Positions 47,162-55,803 of a stretch of 64,000 bases of DNA are shown piece by piece. The notes beneath the pieces are model-generated. The model made no database searches. It was given only the letters and a program-made list of their open reading frames with translations, and was not told the origin of the DNA. The translations under genes were made by a program, and so were the position numbers. The number at the start of each line of letters is the position of its first letter. Within the stretch, counting starts at the first letter, position 1. This DNA comes from an uncultured Gemmatimonadales bacterium (GTDB lineage Bacteria; Gemmatimonadota; Gemmatimonadetes; Longimicrobiales; Gaopeijiaceae), in contig CALFPJ010000096.1 of NCBI GenBank assembly GCA_937919655.1, positions 1-64,000 of the forward strand, read 5' to 3'.

Positions 47162-48438
47162 TGAGCATGCGCACGCTCCTCCTTACCTGCCTAATCGGCG
47201 TCTCCTCGGTGCCCGAGACGCTGGCTGCTCAGTTCGTGGCGCCGTCCCGCGGTTGGATTGGCATCTCTGCCGAGCTGATGACTGCGAATACCGCAAATGG
47301 CGTCAGGATGCTCGTCGAAGTCACGGACGTGTATGCTGAAGGACCGGCTAGGGCGGCGGGTGTGCGCCCGGGCGACGTGCTTCTCTCGGTCAACGAGATC
47401 GCTGGGCCCGACTCACTCTCCAATCTGGGGGAGTATCTCCATCTGAGTCCTGGTGACCCTGTGCGGATCGTGCTCAGTCGAGCGGGGCGCCGCCAGGTCC
47501 TCGACCTACACGCGGGCGAACGCAGCGAACGCTCCTTCGTCGGCACCAGACTCACGCTGCGGTTCGAGCCCGACTCCATGGTCGAAACGATGGTCCGGGC
47601 CATGGACTCGCTTCGTGTACGGCTCGTCGAGACGGGCGGCGTTTACGTGGTAAATCAATCCGGTCGTACGAGGGGAAGCGTTACGCTAATTGGACCGCCT
47701 GGTGCTGCCCCGCGGCTAGTTGAAATGTCAGCTAGAGACGAACCACTGCCGCCCCGCTGGGCGTTCCCCGACACCCAAGACTTCGCGCGCGGATGGATGG
47801 CTCGGGAAGTGCAGGCGCCCTTCCTCTTCGAGTTATTCCGAACCGACAAACACGACTCGCTATCACTCGAGATGGAGGTGTTGAATCACACGATCCGGGA
47901 CCTCCAATTGAGGCACCGAGATCGCAGATTGGAGTTGGTCCACGAAGTGGAGACACGCGCCGGTGTTCCGGCCACCGACGCTGAACTTGGCAACCTTGAG
48001 GTGAAGCTCGAGGATCTCTCCCTCCGTGCGATGCGCTTAAGAAAGTCGATGGAGGAGGCGGCGCGAAGCTCCGCAGAAAACGTTTGGGTGACCTCCGCCG
48101 CACCCGCGGTTCCAGCGGACGGGGTCACCCGTGAGTTCCGCCCACTGACTCCCTATCTGCTGGGACAGAATCGGGCCGCCGGTGCGGAGGTCATCGACCT
48201 GACACCCCAACTCGCCGTCTACTTCAAGGTGGACGGCGGTGTGCTTGTAGTCGACGTGCCAGGAGGAACTCCAGCGGCCATCGCCGGCATCCTGGCTGGC
48301 GACGTCATCATCAAGATTGATCAGCTGTCGATCCGGTCCGTGGAGGACCTGCGTCTGGGGTTGTCGCGCTCAACTGCCGTCACCCCGATCACGTTGATTC
48401 GGGAAGGCACCAGTCGTCAGGTGCTGCTGCGGCGCTAG
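47161..48438 (+). CDS. Exported double-PDZ protein
   Basis: About 425 residues from the ATG at 47161 that overlaps the anti-sigma stop (ATG 47167 also possible), with a signal peptide (MRTLLLTCLIGVSSVPETLAAQ). PDZ-1 is near residues 30-120 (VTDVYAEGPARAAGVRPGDVLLSVNEIAG) and PDZ-2 at the C-terminus (PGGTPAAIAGILAGDVIIKIDQLSIRSVEDLRLGL); between them is a ~230-residue region with a coiled segment (DLQLRHRDRRLELVHEVE). There is no protease domain. It is likely a periplasmic scaffold or sensor for the sigma/anti-sigma pair. Confidence 0.82.
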   Translation: MSMRTLLLTCLIGVSSVPETLAAQFVAPSRGWIGISAELMTANTANGVRMLVEVTDVYAEGPARAAGVRPGDVLLSVNEIAGPDSLSNLGEYLHLSPGDPVRIVLSRAGRRQVLDLHAGERSERSFVGTRLTLRFEPDSMVETMVRAMDSLRVRLVETGGVYVVNQSGRTRGSVTLIGPPGAAPRLVEMSARDEPLPPRWAFPDTQDFARGWMAREVQAPFLFELFRTDKHDSLSLEMEVLNHTIRDLQLRHRDRRLELVHEVETRAGVPATDAELGNLEVKLEDLSLRAMRLRKSMEEAARSSAENVWVTSAAPAVPADGVTREFRPLTPYLLGQNRAAGAEVIDLTPQLAVYFKVDGGVLVVDVPGGTPAAIAGILAGDVIIKIDQLSIRSVEDLRLGLSRSTAVTPITLIREGTSRQVLLRR

Positions 48439-48466
48439 CCTCAGAGACGCAGCGCCAACGACAAAA

Positions 48467-48500
48467 GAGAGGGCCGGCGCGTGTCAGCGCCGGCCCTCTC
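48467..48500 (-). terminator. Terminator of the MacAB-like operon, bidirectional hairpin
   Basis: GAGAGGGCCGGCGC (48467-48480) with exact complement at 48487-48500 and a 6-nt loop. On the minus strand four T residues follow (positions 48466-48463), ending the macB-type operon; the same hairpin may also end the PDZ operon on the plus strand. Confidence 0.88.
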
Positions 48501-48534
48501 TTCGTGGAAGGCTATGTGGACCTACGAGCAGGCG

Positions 48535-49749
48535 TTACTCGTACCGCAACGCGTCGATCGGGTTGAGGATCGCTGCACGGCGCGCTGGCCAGATTCCGAA
48601 GAAGAGGCCGATACCCGCGCTGAACACAAGCGCGATCACAACGGCACTCGGCGCGACAACGGTGTCCCACTGCGCCACACGAGTCATCAAGGCCGCCGCT
48701 CCGTACCCTAGCCCGACCCCCAACAAGCCGCCGAGCACGCAGAGAAAGAGCGCCTCAACCAAAAACTGGGTCATGATCGCAGCCTTGGTGGCGCCAAGCG
48801 CCTTCCGAATCCCGATCTCACGCGTCCGCTCGGTCACAGACACCAGCATGATGTTCATGATGCCGATCCCCCCCACCAAGAGACTCACCCCAGCGATGCC
48901 CGCGAGAAGCATCGTGAACGTCTCATTCGTCTCGTTGAAAGTCGCCAGCAGGTCCGCAGAGTTGCGAATGTTGAAGTCAGCCTCTGCGCCCGGCTGCAGG
49001 CGGTGTTCCCTTCGCATGATCCGGTCGATCTCCCCGAAGGCACGGTCCAGTTCGGCGGTCGTCGCCGTCGCAGCATAGATCGCGTTCAGGCGATCCCGTC
49101 CACCCATGACCCGAAACTGGGCCGTGGATTGAGGGACAAAAATCTGCTCGTCTGGGCGGAAGAACGCAGCGTCGCCTTTCTCCTCTAAGACACCGACGAC
49201 TTCAAACGGAATACCGCGAAGCTGGATCGTCTGTCCGATCATCAGCTCCCCAGGGGTCTCGCCCAACTGGCCTGGAACGGCGTGGCCAAGTACCGCGACT
49301 CGCCTTCTACCGTTGAGCTCGCCTTCGTCGAAGAAGCGCCCAGCGCTGAGTCCGAGATTATAGATTTCGAAATACTCAGGCCATACGCCCATCATTTGGT
49401 TGTTCGAATTCCAACGCAGGTAGGCGACCTGAAGTCGCGACTGTAGCTCGGGGGATACCTTGAGCAGTCCGGATGTCCCAGCCTTGAGCGCCTCGGCATC
49501 CTCAACGGACATTTGGGCATCTCCGCGTGACACGCCAAATGAAAATTGTTGGCCTGGGCGGATCGTAAGGACCGTGGTCCCCATGAGGTTGATCTGCTTC
49601 TCTACTCGCTGCTGAGCACCCTCGCCGAGGGCGACCATGGTGATGACGGCGCCCACGCCGATCACGATCCCCAGGGTCGTCAAAACGGACCGGAGGATGT
49701 TGGCCCGCACGGCCGCCATCGCGACCGCAATAATCTCAAAGAGAAGCAT
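48535..49749 (-). CDS. MacB-type ABC transporter permease
   Basis: 404 residues with four membrane helices and the MacB periplasmic core: N-terminal ANILRSVLTTLGIVIGVGAVITMVALGEGAQQ, periplasmic NLMGTTVLTIRPGQ, then the C-terminal pattern LVGGIGIMNIMLVSVTERTREIGIRKALGATKAAIMTQFLVEALFLCVLGG. It belongs to the MacB/LolCE class that drives efflux or lipoprotein-type extraction with a periplasmic adaptor. It follows the adaptor gene in the same operon. Confidence 0.92.
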   Translation of the reverse strand: MLLFEIIAVAMAAVRANILRSVLTTLGIVIGVGAVITMVALGEGAQQRVEKQINLMGTTVLTIRPGQQFSFGVSRGDAQMSVEDAEALKAGTSGLLKVSPELQSRLQVAYLRWNSNNQMMGVWPEYFEIYNLGLSAGRFFDEGELNGRRRVAVLGHAVPGQLGETPGELMIGQTIQLRGIPFEVVGVLEEKGDAAFFRPDEQIFVPQSTAQFRVMGGRDRLNAIYAATATTAELDRAFGEIDRIMRREHRLQPGAEADFNIRNSADLLATFNETNETFTMLLAGIAGVSLLVGGIGIMNIMLVSVTERTREIGIRKALGATKAAIMTQFLVEALFLCVLGGLLGVGLGYGAAALMTRVAQWDTVVAPSAVVIALVFSAGIGLFFGIWPARRAAILNPIDALRYE

Positions 49750-49760
49750 GGAGTACCGCC

Positions 49761-51365
49761 CTAGCGTCCACGACCGCCACCCATGCCCCTGGTCGAGCCG
49801 CCGCCACCAAACGGGGAAGTGCCACCCATTCGCTCGCGCATTTGCGCGAGGAACGCCTGCTGCTGCGCCAGCAACTGTGCAGCCCCAACCACAACCAAGG
49901 CCTCACCCTCTTCAACGCCGCTCACGATCTGCGTCTTGTCCCAATCATTAAGCCCGATCTGAACCAGGCGCGGCTCTGGCACACTGTCTGCGCTCAACAC
50001 AAAAACGACCGCGGCCCGAGACTGCCGGGGCGGCGCCGCGGTCGCGGCTCCAGCACCAGCACCAGCACCACGGAAGCCGCCATTAGCACCACCGGAGCCG
50101 CCAGCACGGCCCCGAGACCCTTCAGGGCCCCGTAGCGCCCCCATGAGGACGCGCATGGAGTCTTGTGTGAGTTCACCCTCGTCGACTTTTGCTCGAAGCG
50201 CAGTGAGTTGCGCCATCACATCAACTTGAGCTCCGTCGGCGGCCTGAGGCGCACCCGTCGCATCAGGAGCCGCTCCCCCGCCTCTCTGGGCAGCCCCAGG
50301 GGCCTGACGGGGCGCACCACGCTGTCCCTCGCCAGGTTGTCCCGCGCTCGCCCCACCGCGGCCACCACGGCCACCACGGCCGGCGGACGCAAATTGTGTG
50401 AGGTCTAGGGTTTCGATGTCTAACCCAAGCGCCATCGCTGCCGGTCCAACATCCGACGTCTGGACGATGGCGCTGTTCGGAACCACAAGAACACCCCGGG
50501 CCTCGTTGATCTTGATCTCGACCTCGGCATTCATCCCCGGCTTGAGCAAACCGGCACGGTTGTCCAGACTCACGATGACCGGGAACATGGTCACGTTTTG
50601 TTCGACCTGAGCCTGAGGCTCGATCTTGGTCACGGTCCCAATGAAAGTACGATCTGGGAACGCCTCGACCTTGATACTGGTCTCCATACCGGCAGCCAAA
50701 TCACCCATATCTGTCTCATCAACGAGCGTGCGGACCTGCATTTCCTGCAGGTTCGCCATAATGAAGAGCGTGGTGCCGCCGGATACATTGCCCGAAGCCG
50801 ATTGGATGACCACACCTTCCTCGACGTTCTTCTGGATGATCGTGCCCGCCATGGGAGCACGAATCCGAACGTCCATGAGCTGCAACTCGGCTAGCTCGAA
50901 GTTGGTCTTGGCCTTCACGAGATTCGCTTCAGAGTTCGCAGACTCCAGGCGAGCACTCTCATGCTCCTGCTGCGTGATGACTTCTGCCGCAAGCAATTGG
51001 TTCGAACGCTCGCGCTGAGATTCAGAAATCTCCATGCGTGCCTCAGCTACCCGCAAATCCGCCTGCATCTGGTCAAAGCGATTCTGCACGTCGCGCGGGT
51101 CGATATCGGCTAGCAACGCACCGGGCTGGACCTCATCGCCGACGTCGGCATGCAGTCGAAGAATTTCCCCAGAGGCCTTCGATTTGACCTCGACCCTACG
51201 GATCGGCTCAACCGAACCCACCGCCTCCGCACTGACAATCAGATCCCCTACCTCTACCTGAACCGTCTGCAGGGAGGGGGTGCCCTCGGCAGCCTCTCCC
51301 GTCCGGCAACCGGTCACGCTAAATGCCACAAGCGCCAAGAGGGTCATGCGGGTCACCGTCTTCAT
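49761..51365 (-). CDS. MacA/HlyD-type periplasmic adaptor with Gly/Ala-rich insertion
   Basis: 534 residues, with a signal or lipoprotein-like N-terminus ([14 protein letters not shown]). The adaptor core is the lipoyl/beta-barrel arrangement: [36 protein letters not shown] coiled hairpin, [34 protein letters not shown]. After about residue 320 a ~130-residue Gly/Ala/Arg-rich, low-complexity stretch interrupts the C-terminal domain, which resumes at [41 protein letters not shown]; another Gly-rich tail ends the protein. The insertion is not part of the usual MacA. Confidence 0.88.
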   Translation of the reverse strand: MKTVTRMTLLALVAFSVTGCRTGEAAEGTPSLQTVQVEVGDLIVSAEAVGSVEPIRRVEVKSKASGEILRLHADVGDEVQPGALLADIDPRDVQNRFDQMQADLRVAEARMEISESQRERSNQLLAAEVITQQEHESARLESANSEANLVKAKTNFELAELQLMDVRIRAPMAGTIIQKNVEEGVVIQSASGNVSGGTTLFIMANLQEMQVRTLVDETDMGDLAAGMETSIKVEAFPDRTFIGTVTKIEPQAQVEQNVTMFPVIVSLDNRAGLLKPGMNAEVEIKINEARGVLVVPNSAIVQTSDVGPAAMALGLDIETLDLTQFASAGRGGRGGRGGASAGQPGEGQRGAPRQAPGAAQRGGGAAPDATGAPQAADGAQVDVMAQLTALRAKVDEGELTQDSMRVLMGALRGPEGSRGRAGGSGGANGGFRGAGAGAGAATAAPPRQSRAAVVFVLSADSVPEPRLVQIGLNDWDKTQIVSGVEEGEALVVVGAAQLLAQQQAFLAQMRERMGGTSPFGGGGSTRGMGGGRGR

Positions 51366-52069
51366 ACTGCGGCCTCCACGGGCTTGTTCTCGAAGTCTCT
51401 TTCGATCACGCCGTCCTTCAGGTGAACCTGTCGTCTGGCGTGCTCGGCGATGTCATGTTCGTGCGTTACTAAGACAATCGTCTGGCCCGCTTTGTTAAGA
51501 TCCCCAAGCTGCTTCATGAGGTCGGCACTCGTGACCGAGTCCAGATTTCCCGTCGGCTCATCGGCAAGTAGCAGCGCTGGTTCGTTGACCAGGGCTCTGG
51601 CCACCGCCACGCGCTGCCTCTGACCGCCAGACATTTCCGGAGGTTTGTGGTCCATGCGGTCGGCAAGACCGACAAGTTCCAACTTCTCCTGGGCGCGGCG
51701 CCGACGCTCTTTCGAGCCGACACCGGCATAGATCAACGGCAGCTCGACGTTGTGAAGAGCCGTTGCGCGGGGAAGCAGATTGAAGGTCTGAAAGACGAAT
51801 CCAATCTTGCCGTTTCGAACGCGGGCCAACTGATCGTCCGACAGGTCGCTCACCTTCTGCCCGTCCAGCCAATATTCACCGGCGGTAGGGGTATCGAGAC
51901 ACCCGATCATGTTCATGAAGGTCGACTTGCCACTTCCGGAGGGGCCCATGATGGCCACGAACTCCCCTTCTTCGATTTCGAGATCGACGCCCCGGACCGC
52001 TTTGACTGTTTCGGAGCCTAGCACGTAGTGCTTCGTAAGGCCCTGAGTCCTAATGATCAGTTCACTCAC
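51362..52069 (-). CDS. MacB/LolD-type ABC ATP-binding protein
   Basis: 235 residues: Walker [20 protein letters not shown], signature [16 protein letters not shown], Walker [13 protein letters not shown], switch His in [16 protein letters not shown] start with GGGAGGGTG site. It overlaps the adaptor gene by 4 bp and forms the energy unit of the MacAB-like exporter. Confidence 0.95.
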   Translation of the reverse strand: MSELIIRTQGLTKHYVLGSETVKAVRGVDLEIEEGEFVAIMGPSGSGKSTFMNMIGCLDTPTAGEYWLDGQKVSDLSDDQLARVRNGKIGFVFQTFNLLPRATALHNVELPLIYAGVGSKERRRRAQEKLELVGLADRMDHKPPEMSGGQRQRVAVARALVNEPALLLADEPTGNLDSVTSADLMKQLGDLNKAGQTIVLVTHEHDIAEHARRQVHLKDGVIERDFENKPVEAAV

Positions 52070-52208
52070 AACACCCTCCCCAGAATGACCTCGAGCTCGG
52101 CCCGGGCCAGCAAGTAATCGTATGGATATGGCTCAATTGATCACGGTCGCCCGCTCGACGACGCCTTACCAATGATCTCGTCGCAACGCGCGGCGACCCG
52201 CAACAGGC

Positions 52209-52637
52209 CTAGCGGTCTTCCTTGTTCTTTCGCTCTGCGCGGCGCTGATCGAACTCGTCGAGAAGCAGCTGGTAACGTTCGGCCTGCTCGGCCGGAAATA
52301 CGCCTCTGATCGCTTCCCGCGCCTCCTGCACCAACGCCCTATAGCGTGGATTGTATAAGCCGCGGAACTCGTCGTGGAGTGCGTCCATGTTCGCCCGATG
52401 TTCTTTTACGATCGAGTCGATCTGGATCGTCTGTGCGGCATTCGGCCCGACTTGTTCGTACAGGGGCACTCTGCTTCGTGGAGCATCTTCCGGCGTGCCT
52501 TCGGCCAAGGCGGCGGTGCCGTCAATCGGCCCGGCCACGAGACTCCCGTCGACGGCAGCACCCAAAAGCAGCCCGGCGCCAAACACCACGACCAGAATAA
52601 CTGCAGTCATCAAGCGCGTGCGTGATCCACTATCCAT
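52209..52637 (-). CDS. Membrane-anchored Spy/CpxP-like protein, unknown function
   Basis: 142 residues, one N-terminal membrane helix (MTAVILVVVFGAGLLLGAAV), then an Arg/Glu-rich helical domain (YRALVQEAREAIRGVFPAEQAERYQLLLDEFDQ) that resembles small heavy-metal-sensor / Spy-type helical proteins. It overlaps the upstream anti-sigma-like gene by 1 bp. Probably part of the sigma module. Confidence 0.65.
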   Translation of the reverse strand: MDSGSRTRLMTAVILVVVFGAGLLLGAAVDGSLVAGPIDGTAALAEGTPEDAPRSRVPLYEQVGPNAAQTIQIDSIVKEHRANMDALHDEFRGLYNPRYRALVQEAREAIRGVFPAEQAERYQLLLDEFDQRRAERKNKEDR

Positions 52638-53047
52638 CAGAAGATCTCCGAAGCAAACGTGATCGCTGGGCCAGAGGTATCAGGCCCTAGGGTAGCCGGA
52701 ATGGTCTCCCCTTCTAAATCGCTAACCAGGAGTTCTTCTACGCTTACCATCTGCTGGAGGTGGTCTTCAGGCCCCCTCATGAGGATGATTCCGGCCAGGG
52801 CCGCGGCGAGCGCTGCGGTCGGCAGGAGGGCGCGAGCCCAAGAGGACATGACATCGCTGACGGTCAGGTGCGCCACGAGCCGGCGCCGGGCGAGTTCGCC
52901 CGCAGCCTCCCTCACGACCCACTCGCGGAAGCGCATCCAATAGTTGGGATCGGCATGCTCTGGAGCCAGACGTCTCAACACGTCGGCCAGTTCCATGTCC
53001 CGGCCCATCTCATCGGTCCTGCCCGCTAGATCGAATTCGTCTCTCAT
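52637..53047 (-). CDS. Putative anti-sigma factor
   Basis: 136 residues: a cytoplasmic N-terminal helix region (MELADVLRRLAPEHADPNYWMRFREWVVREAAGELARR), one membrane helix (ALLPTAALAAALAGIILM) and a short periplasmic tail. No zinc motif is present. Position directly after an ECF sigma gene with start/stop overlap supports an anti-sigma role by inference. Confidence 0.6.
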   Translation of the reverse strand: MRDEFDLAGRTDEMGRDMELADVLRRLAPEHADPNYWMRFREWVVREAAGELARRRLVAHLTVSDVMSSWARALLPTAALAAALAGIILMRGPEDHLQQMVSVEELLVSDLEGETIPATLGPDTSGPAITFASEIF

Positions 53048-53628
53048 TGGATCTTCCTCTCTTGGTCAGGTGCGCCGGGCATGTTTCCCAGTGCCTCCCG
53101 TAACGACTTTCGAGCAAAATGAAGATGCGACCGCACCGTCCCGGACGGCAACTCCAATGCTTCCGCGATTTCGCGGTGTTTCCAACCTTCCACATCGTGC
53201 AGCAACACGATCTGTCTCTGTACTTCCGGAAGACCGGCCAGAGCCTTCTCCAACATCTCTCGCAACTCAGCAGTCTCTGCGACCCGGTCCGGCGTCGGCA
53301 CCTTGGATCGGGCCGCTGACGGTAACTGGTCCGTCTCCCGCAAAGTCTCCCTACGTACAAGGTTCCGTGAGCGGTTTCGTACAATCGTCATGAGCCATCC
53401 CGCAAAGCGCTCAGGATTCCGACACTCATCCAATCGCTGCAGGGCAACCAAGAACGACTCCTGTGCCGCATCCTCCGCGTCCTCACGGCTTCCAGTGACC
53501 GAGTATGCGACCGAGTAGGCCGCCCGCTGGTACCGCTCCACGAGCTGAGAAAATGCGAGTTCCTCACCTTTTCTGGCGCGTCGAACGAGGTCGTCGTCCT
53601 CCGGCGCTTCGGATGCTTTCAATGACAC
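53044..53628 (-). CDS. ECF-family RNA polymerase sigma factor
   Basis: 194 residues. Sigma-2: FSQLVERYQRAAYSVAYSVTGSREDAEDAAQESFLVALQRLDECRNPERFAGWLMTIVRNRSRNLVRR; sigma-4: LAGLPEVQRQIVLLHDVEGWKHREIAEALELPSGTVRSHLHFARKSLRE. GTG start. It heads a minus-strand set: sigma, anti-sigma, Spy-like protein, and, 139 bp further, the MacAB-like exporter. Confidence 0.93.
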   Translation of the reverse strand: MSLKASEAPEDDDLVRRARKGEELAFSQLVERYQRAAYSVAYSVTGSREDAEDAAQESFLVALQRLDECRNPERFAGWLMTIVRNRSRNLVRRETLRETDQLPSAARSKVPTPDRVAETAELREMLEKALAGLPEVQRQIVLLHDVEGWKHREIAEALELPSGTVRSHLHFARKSLREALGNMPGAPDQERKIQ

Positions 53629-53719
53629 CGTATGGTTGCGCCGTGTTGAAGGAATCGCCCACGAACCATCTGGGAAACTAAGTGGGAGAGCATCAGCAAG
53701 TCACCTATAAGGGCGGTGG

Positions 53720-54139
53720 TCATCGTCCACCGGCCCGCCCACCCCCATCCGGAAAGAACGGGCGCGGACGGTCGTCCGGCAGCGGCGGTCGGCCCTGGGA
53801 CAGGGCCGTTTCAAGGCGGGACGGCGTCATATCCGAGAACAGGCGCCCGATCACCATCGCTTCGAGTTCCGGTCGCTCAGCAGATGGATCCTTTGCCCAA
53901 AAACCCAACAACAGGAGCGGAGCGCTTCTACTCCGAGGAGTCCCAGAGCGGCCCATCACCCGTACTGTCCAGATCACACCGGCTACCTCGACCTGGGCCT
54001 CGACGAGGTCAGGTTCGGTGTTTTCAGGAGCACCCGACAGGGCTCGCACCGGCATGGGCTTGCTGGCAACTGACTCGTCGGGGCGGGGGGTGACGCCTGG
54101 CTCCGGCCTCGCCCCGATCGGCTCGGGCCGCTCAGCCAT
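53720..54139 (-). CDS. Hypothetical protein
   Basis: 139 residues from the ATG at 54139, which overlaps the stop of the QueD-like gene by 8 bp. The N-terminal ~40 residues are Pro/Arg-rich; the rest (VEVAGVIWTVRVMGRSGTPRSRSAPLLLLGFW) looks like a compact beta region and the tail is Pro/Gly-rich. It is probably a small real gene, because it follows tightly in an operon. No family recognised. Confidence 0.5.
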   Translation of the reverse strand: MAERPEPIGARPEPGVTPRPDESVASKPMPVRALSGAPENTEPDLVEAQVEVAGVIWTVRVMGRSGTPRSRSAPLLLLGFWAKDPSAERPELEAMVIGRLFSDMTPSRLETALSQGRPPLPDDRPRPFFPDGGGRAGGR

Positions 54140-54548
54140 GAGGTGACCTACCGACGGGGTACTCCGCACCCAAGTCTGGGCTCTCGAACAAGGCCACACA
54201 TTCGAGTCTGGCAGGAGCCGGGACCCGGTGGACCATCGCGTCGAAGATCGCCTTTGCTAGGGCTTCGGTCGTCGGAACGGCGACCGCCGGTAACAAACGA
54301 TTGAGATCACCACCGTCCCATCCGTCCAGCGTGTCTAAGAGCAGCGCATCGATCACGGCCAGATCGACCGCAAATCCCGTCTCTGGATCCACTGGACCGA
54401 CCACGCGGACCTCCAGCGTCCACTCGTGCTCGTGAGGCTCTGACTGTACTCCAAAAACCTCGCGATTTCGACTCTCTGACCACTCGCCGCGACGATAATA
54501 GTGGCTCGCACGGAACCGCCGTCTCCTGATGAACCGCGCCTCGGTCAT
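54132..54548 (-). CDS. 6-pyruvoyl-tetrahydropterin synthase/QueD-like protein without the catalytic cysteine
   Basis: 138 residues from the ATG at 54548, which has a GAGAGGAG site. It keeps zinc ligands His16 (FRASHYY), His39 and His41 (PHEHEW), and the C-terminal VALFESP glutamate, so the T-fold is intact. The catalytic cysteine, expected four residues before the first His of H-x-H, is Gln35 (GVQSEPHEH). Usual QueD makes 6-carboxy-tetrahydropterin for queuosine; here the reaction is probably different or lost. The neighbour overlaps it by 8 bp. Confidence 0.72.
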   Translation of the reverse strand: MTEARFIRRRRFRASHYYRRGEWSESRNREVFGVQSEPHEHEWTLEVRVVGPVDPETGFAVDLAVIDALLLDTLDGWDGGDLNRLLPAVAVPTTEALAKAIFDAMVHRVPAPARLECVALFESPDLGAEYPVGRSPHG

Positions 54549-54586
54549 ACCGCTCCTCTCTTTACCGGTTGCCGGAGCCCCCCCCG

Positions 54587-54605
54587 GTATCCCCTTAGGG
54601 GATAC
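54587..54605. promoter_or_regulatory. Inverted repeat GTATCCCC-TTA-GGGGATAC
   Basis: Perfect 8-bp inverted repeat in the divergent region between the QueD-like gene and the next plus-strand gene, near a CATAAT -10-like box at 54614-54619. It could be an operator. Confidence 0.35.
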
Positions 54606-54662
54606 ACTAACGTCATAATCTCCCCTGGGCTGCATAGTTCAAGGGGTTTTCTTCGGAGGGTG

Positions 54663-55043
54663 ATGTCCGCCATCGATGGTCCAGGCCAAGCGAAGCGCGA
54701 ATACACGCAACTGCTTCGCCTCCACGAACGATTGCTGACCCAGTTTCAGAAAGCGCGAGAAGATCTGTCCGCGCCGGGCACCGCCGCGCTTGTGAAGGAA
54801 ATCAAGGCGCGCACAGGCTCGGCTCCCGATCTCGCTGCGGTGAAGACGTCAGTGGAAGAGGCGATCCGCGCGCTCAAACTTTCTGAGTCGGCGCTCCAGG
54901 GGGCGGTAATCCAGGAAACGCCCGACGAATTCGAGATCGATGGCATTACCAATATGCCGGTGTATCTGCAGCGGTACCTGGCCGAGCGGACGGCCGCGCC
55001 GGGATTCAGCTGCGAGGTAGTTCAGGACGAGGTGCGCGGCTGA
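54663..55043 (+). CDS. Hypothetical helical protein
   Basis: 126 residues from the ATG at 54663 (GGAGGG just upstream); the frame further upstream crosses the regulatory palindrome. Mostly helical, with a coiled-coil-like stretch (YTQLLRLHERLLTQFQKAREDLSAPGTAALVKEIKAR) and a C-terminal ITNMPVYLQRYLAER. No family recognised. Confidence 0.6.
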   Translation: MSAIDGPGQAKREYTQLLRLHERLLTQFQKAREDLSAPGTAALVKEIKARTGSAPDLAAVKTSVEEAIRALKLSESALQGAVIQETPDEFEIDGITNMPVYLQRYLAERTAAPGFSCEVVQDEVRG

Positions 55044-55140
55044 ATGATCTGCTGGAAAGAGTACACCCACCGGGGAACAGTGCGCGGCTACGGGCATCTA
55101 CGAGCGGCCCGACGCTTGGTTAGAGGACTGAGGCCGGGCT

Positions 55141-55713
55141 CTACCGCCGACCCGCCACCTCGTCCAACGCCGCCTCGCCGTAGAACATCCGGATGTACTT
55201 CGCCTGTGGGTCGGTGACGGTTCGCACGACCCACACGAGATGCACGTAGTTCGGCTCCACGGGTTCGGTGAGCAGAGTCAATCCTGCCTCATGGGGAAGG
55301 CGGTCCGCTTTCCTGTTGTTACACGCGGAGCAGCTCGTGACCACGTTCTCCCAACTGTTGGCCCCGCCCCGCGACAGGGGCACGATATGGTCTCGGGTAA
55401 GAAACTGCCTGCCCCGGAGCGCCGACCGGTACTTACCACAGTACTGGCAGGTGTAGTCGTCCCGAGCGAACAGGAATGTGTTGGTCACCTGGCCCCGGAA
55501 ACGATATGGGACGTGTACATATCGGACGAGGCGGATGACCGAGGGACAGGGCACCACCTGGCGCTCGGACCGAAAGCGTCTGCTCCCCTCTTCCTCAAGA
55601 ATTTCCGCCTTACCGTCGAGAACCAGCCGCACAGCACGGTGCGGCGGCACGATCGTGAGCGGCTCGAACGAAGCGTTCAAGGCCAAACAGCCCACATCCC
55701 CTCCTGAGCCCAA
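55141..55713 (-). CDS. HNH endonuclease
   Basis: 190 residues. An HNH nuclease with zinc CQYCGK, then RDHIVPLSRGGANSWENVVTSCSACNNRKADRL. It is of the small McrA-like bacterial HNH type common in Bacteroidota-related genomes. It lies 91 bp downstream of priA on the same strand. Confidence 0.9.
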   Translation of the reverse strand: MGSGGDVGCLALNASFEPLTIVPPHRAVRLVLDGKAEILEEEGSRRFRSERQVVPCPSVIRLVRYVHVPYRFRGQVTNTFLFARDDYTCQYCGKYRSALRGRQFLTRDHIVPLSRGGANSWENVVTSCSACNNRKADRLPHEAGLTLLTEPVEPNYVHLVWVVRTVTDPQAKYIRMFYGEAALDEVAGRR

Positions 55714-55769
55714 GCCAATTTCGACACTCGCCGCGAAATTACCCTGCCACGAGCTGTATAGGCAACGAC

Positions 55770-55798
55770 CCCAACGCCCACCCCGTAACGGCGTTGGG
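55770..55798. terminator. Stem-loop between priA and HNH gene
   Basis: CCCAACGCC (55770-55778) with complement GGCGTTGGG (55790-55798), loop 11 nt. On the minus strand there is no long T-run after it, so it may attenuate or only stabilise priA mRNA. Confidence 0.4.
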
Positions 55799-55803
55799 TT
55801 CCC

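Noticed and set aside
55044-55140. Short frame starting ATG just after the helical protein gene
   Set aside because: Arg-rich, runs into the opposite-strand HNH gene; no ribosome site; nothing supports it.
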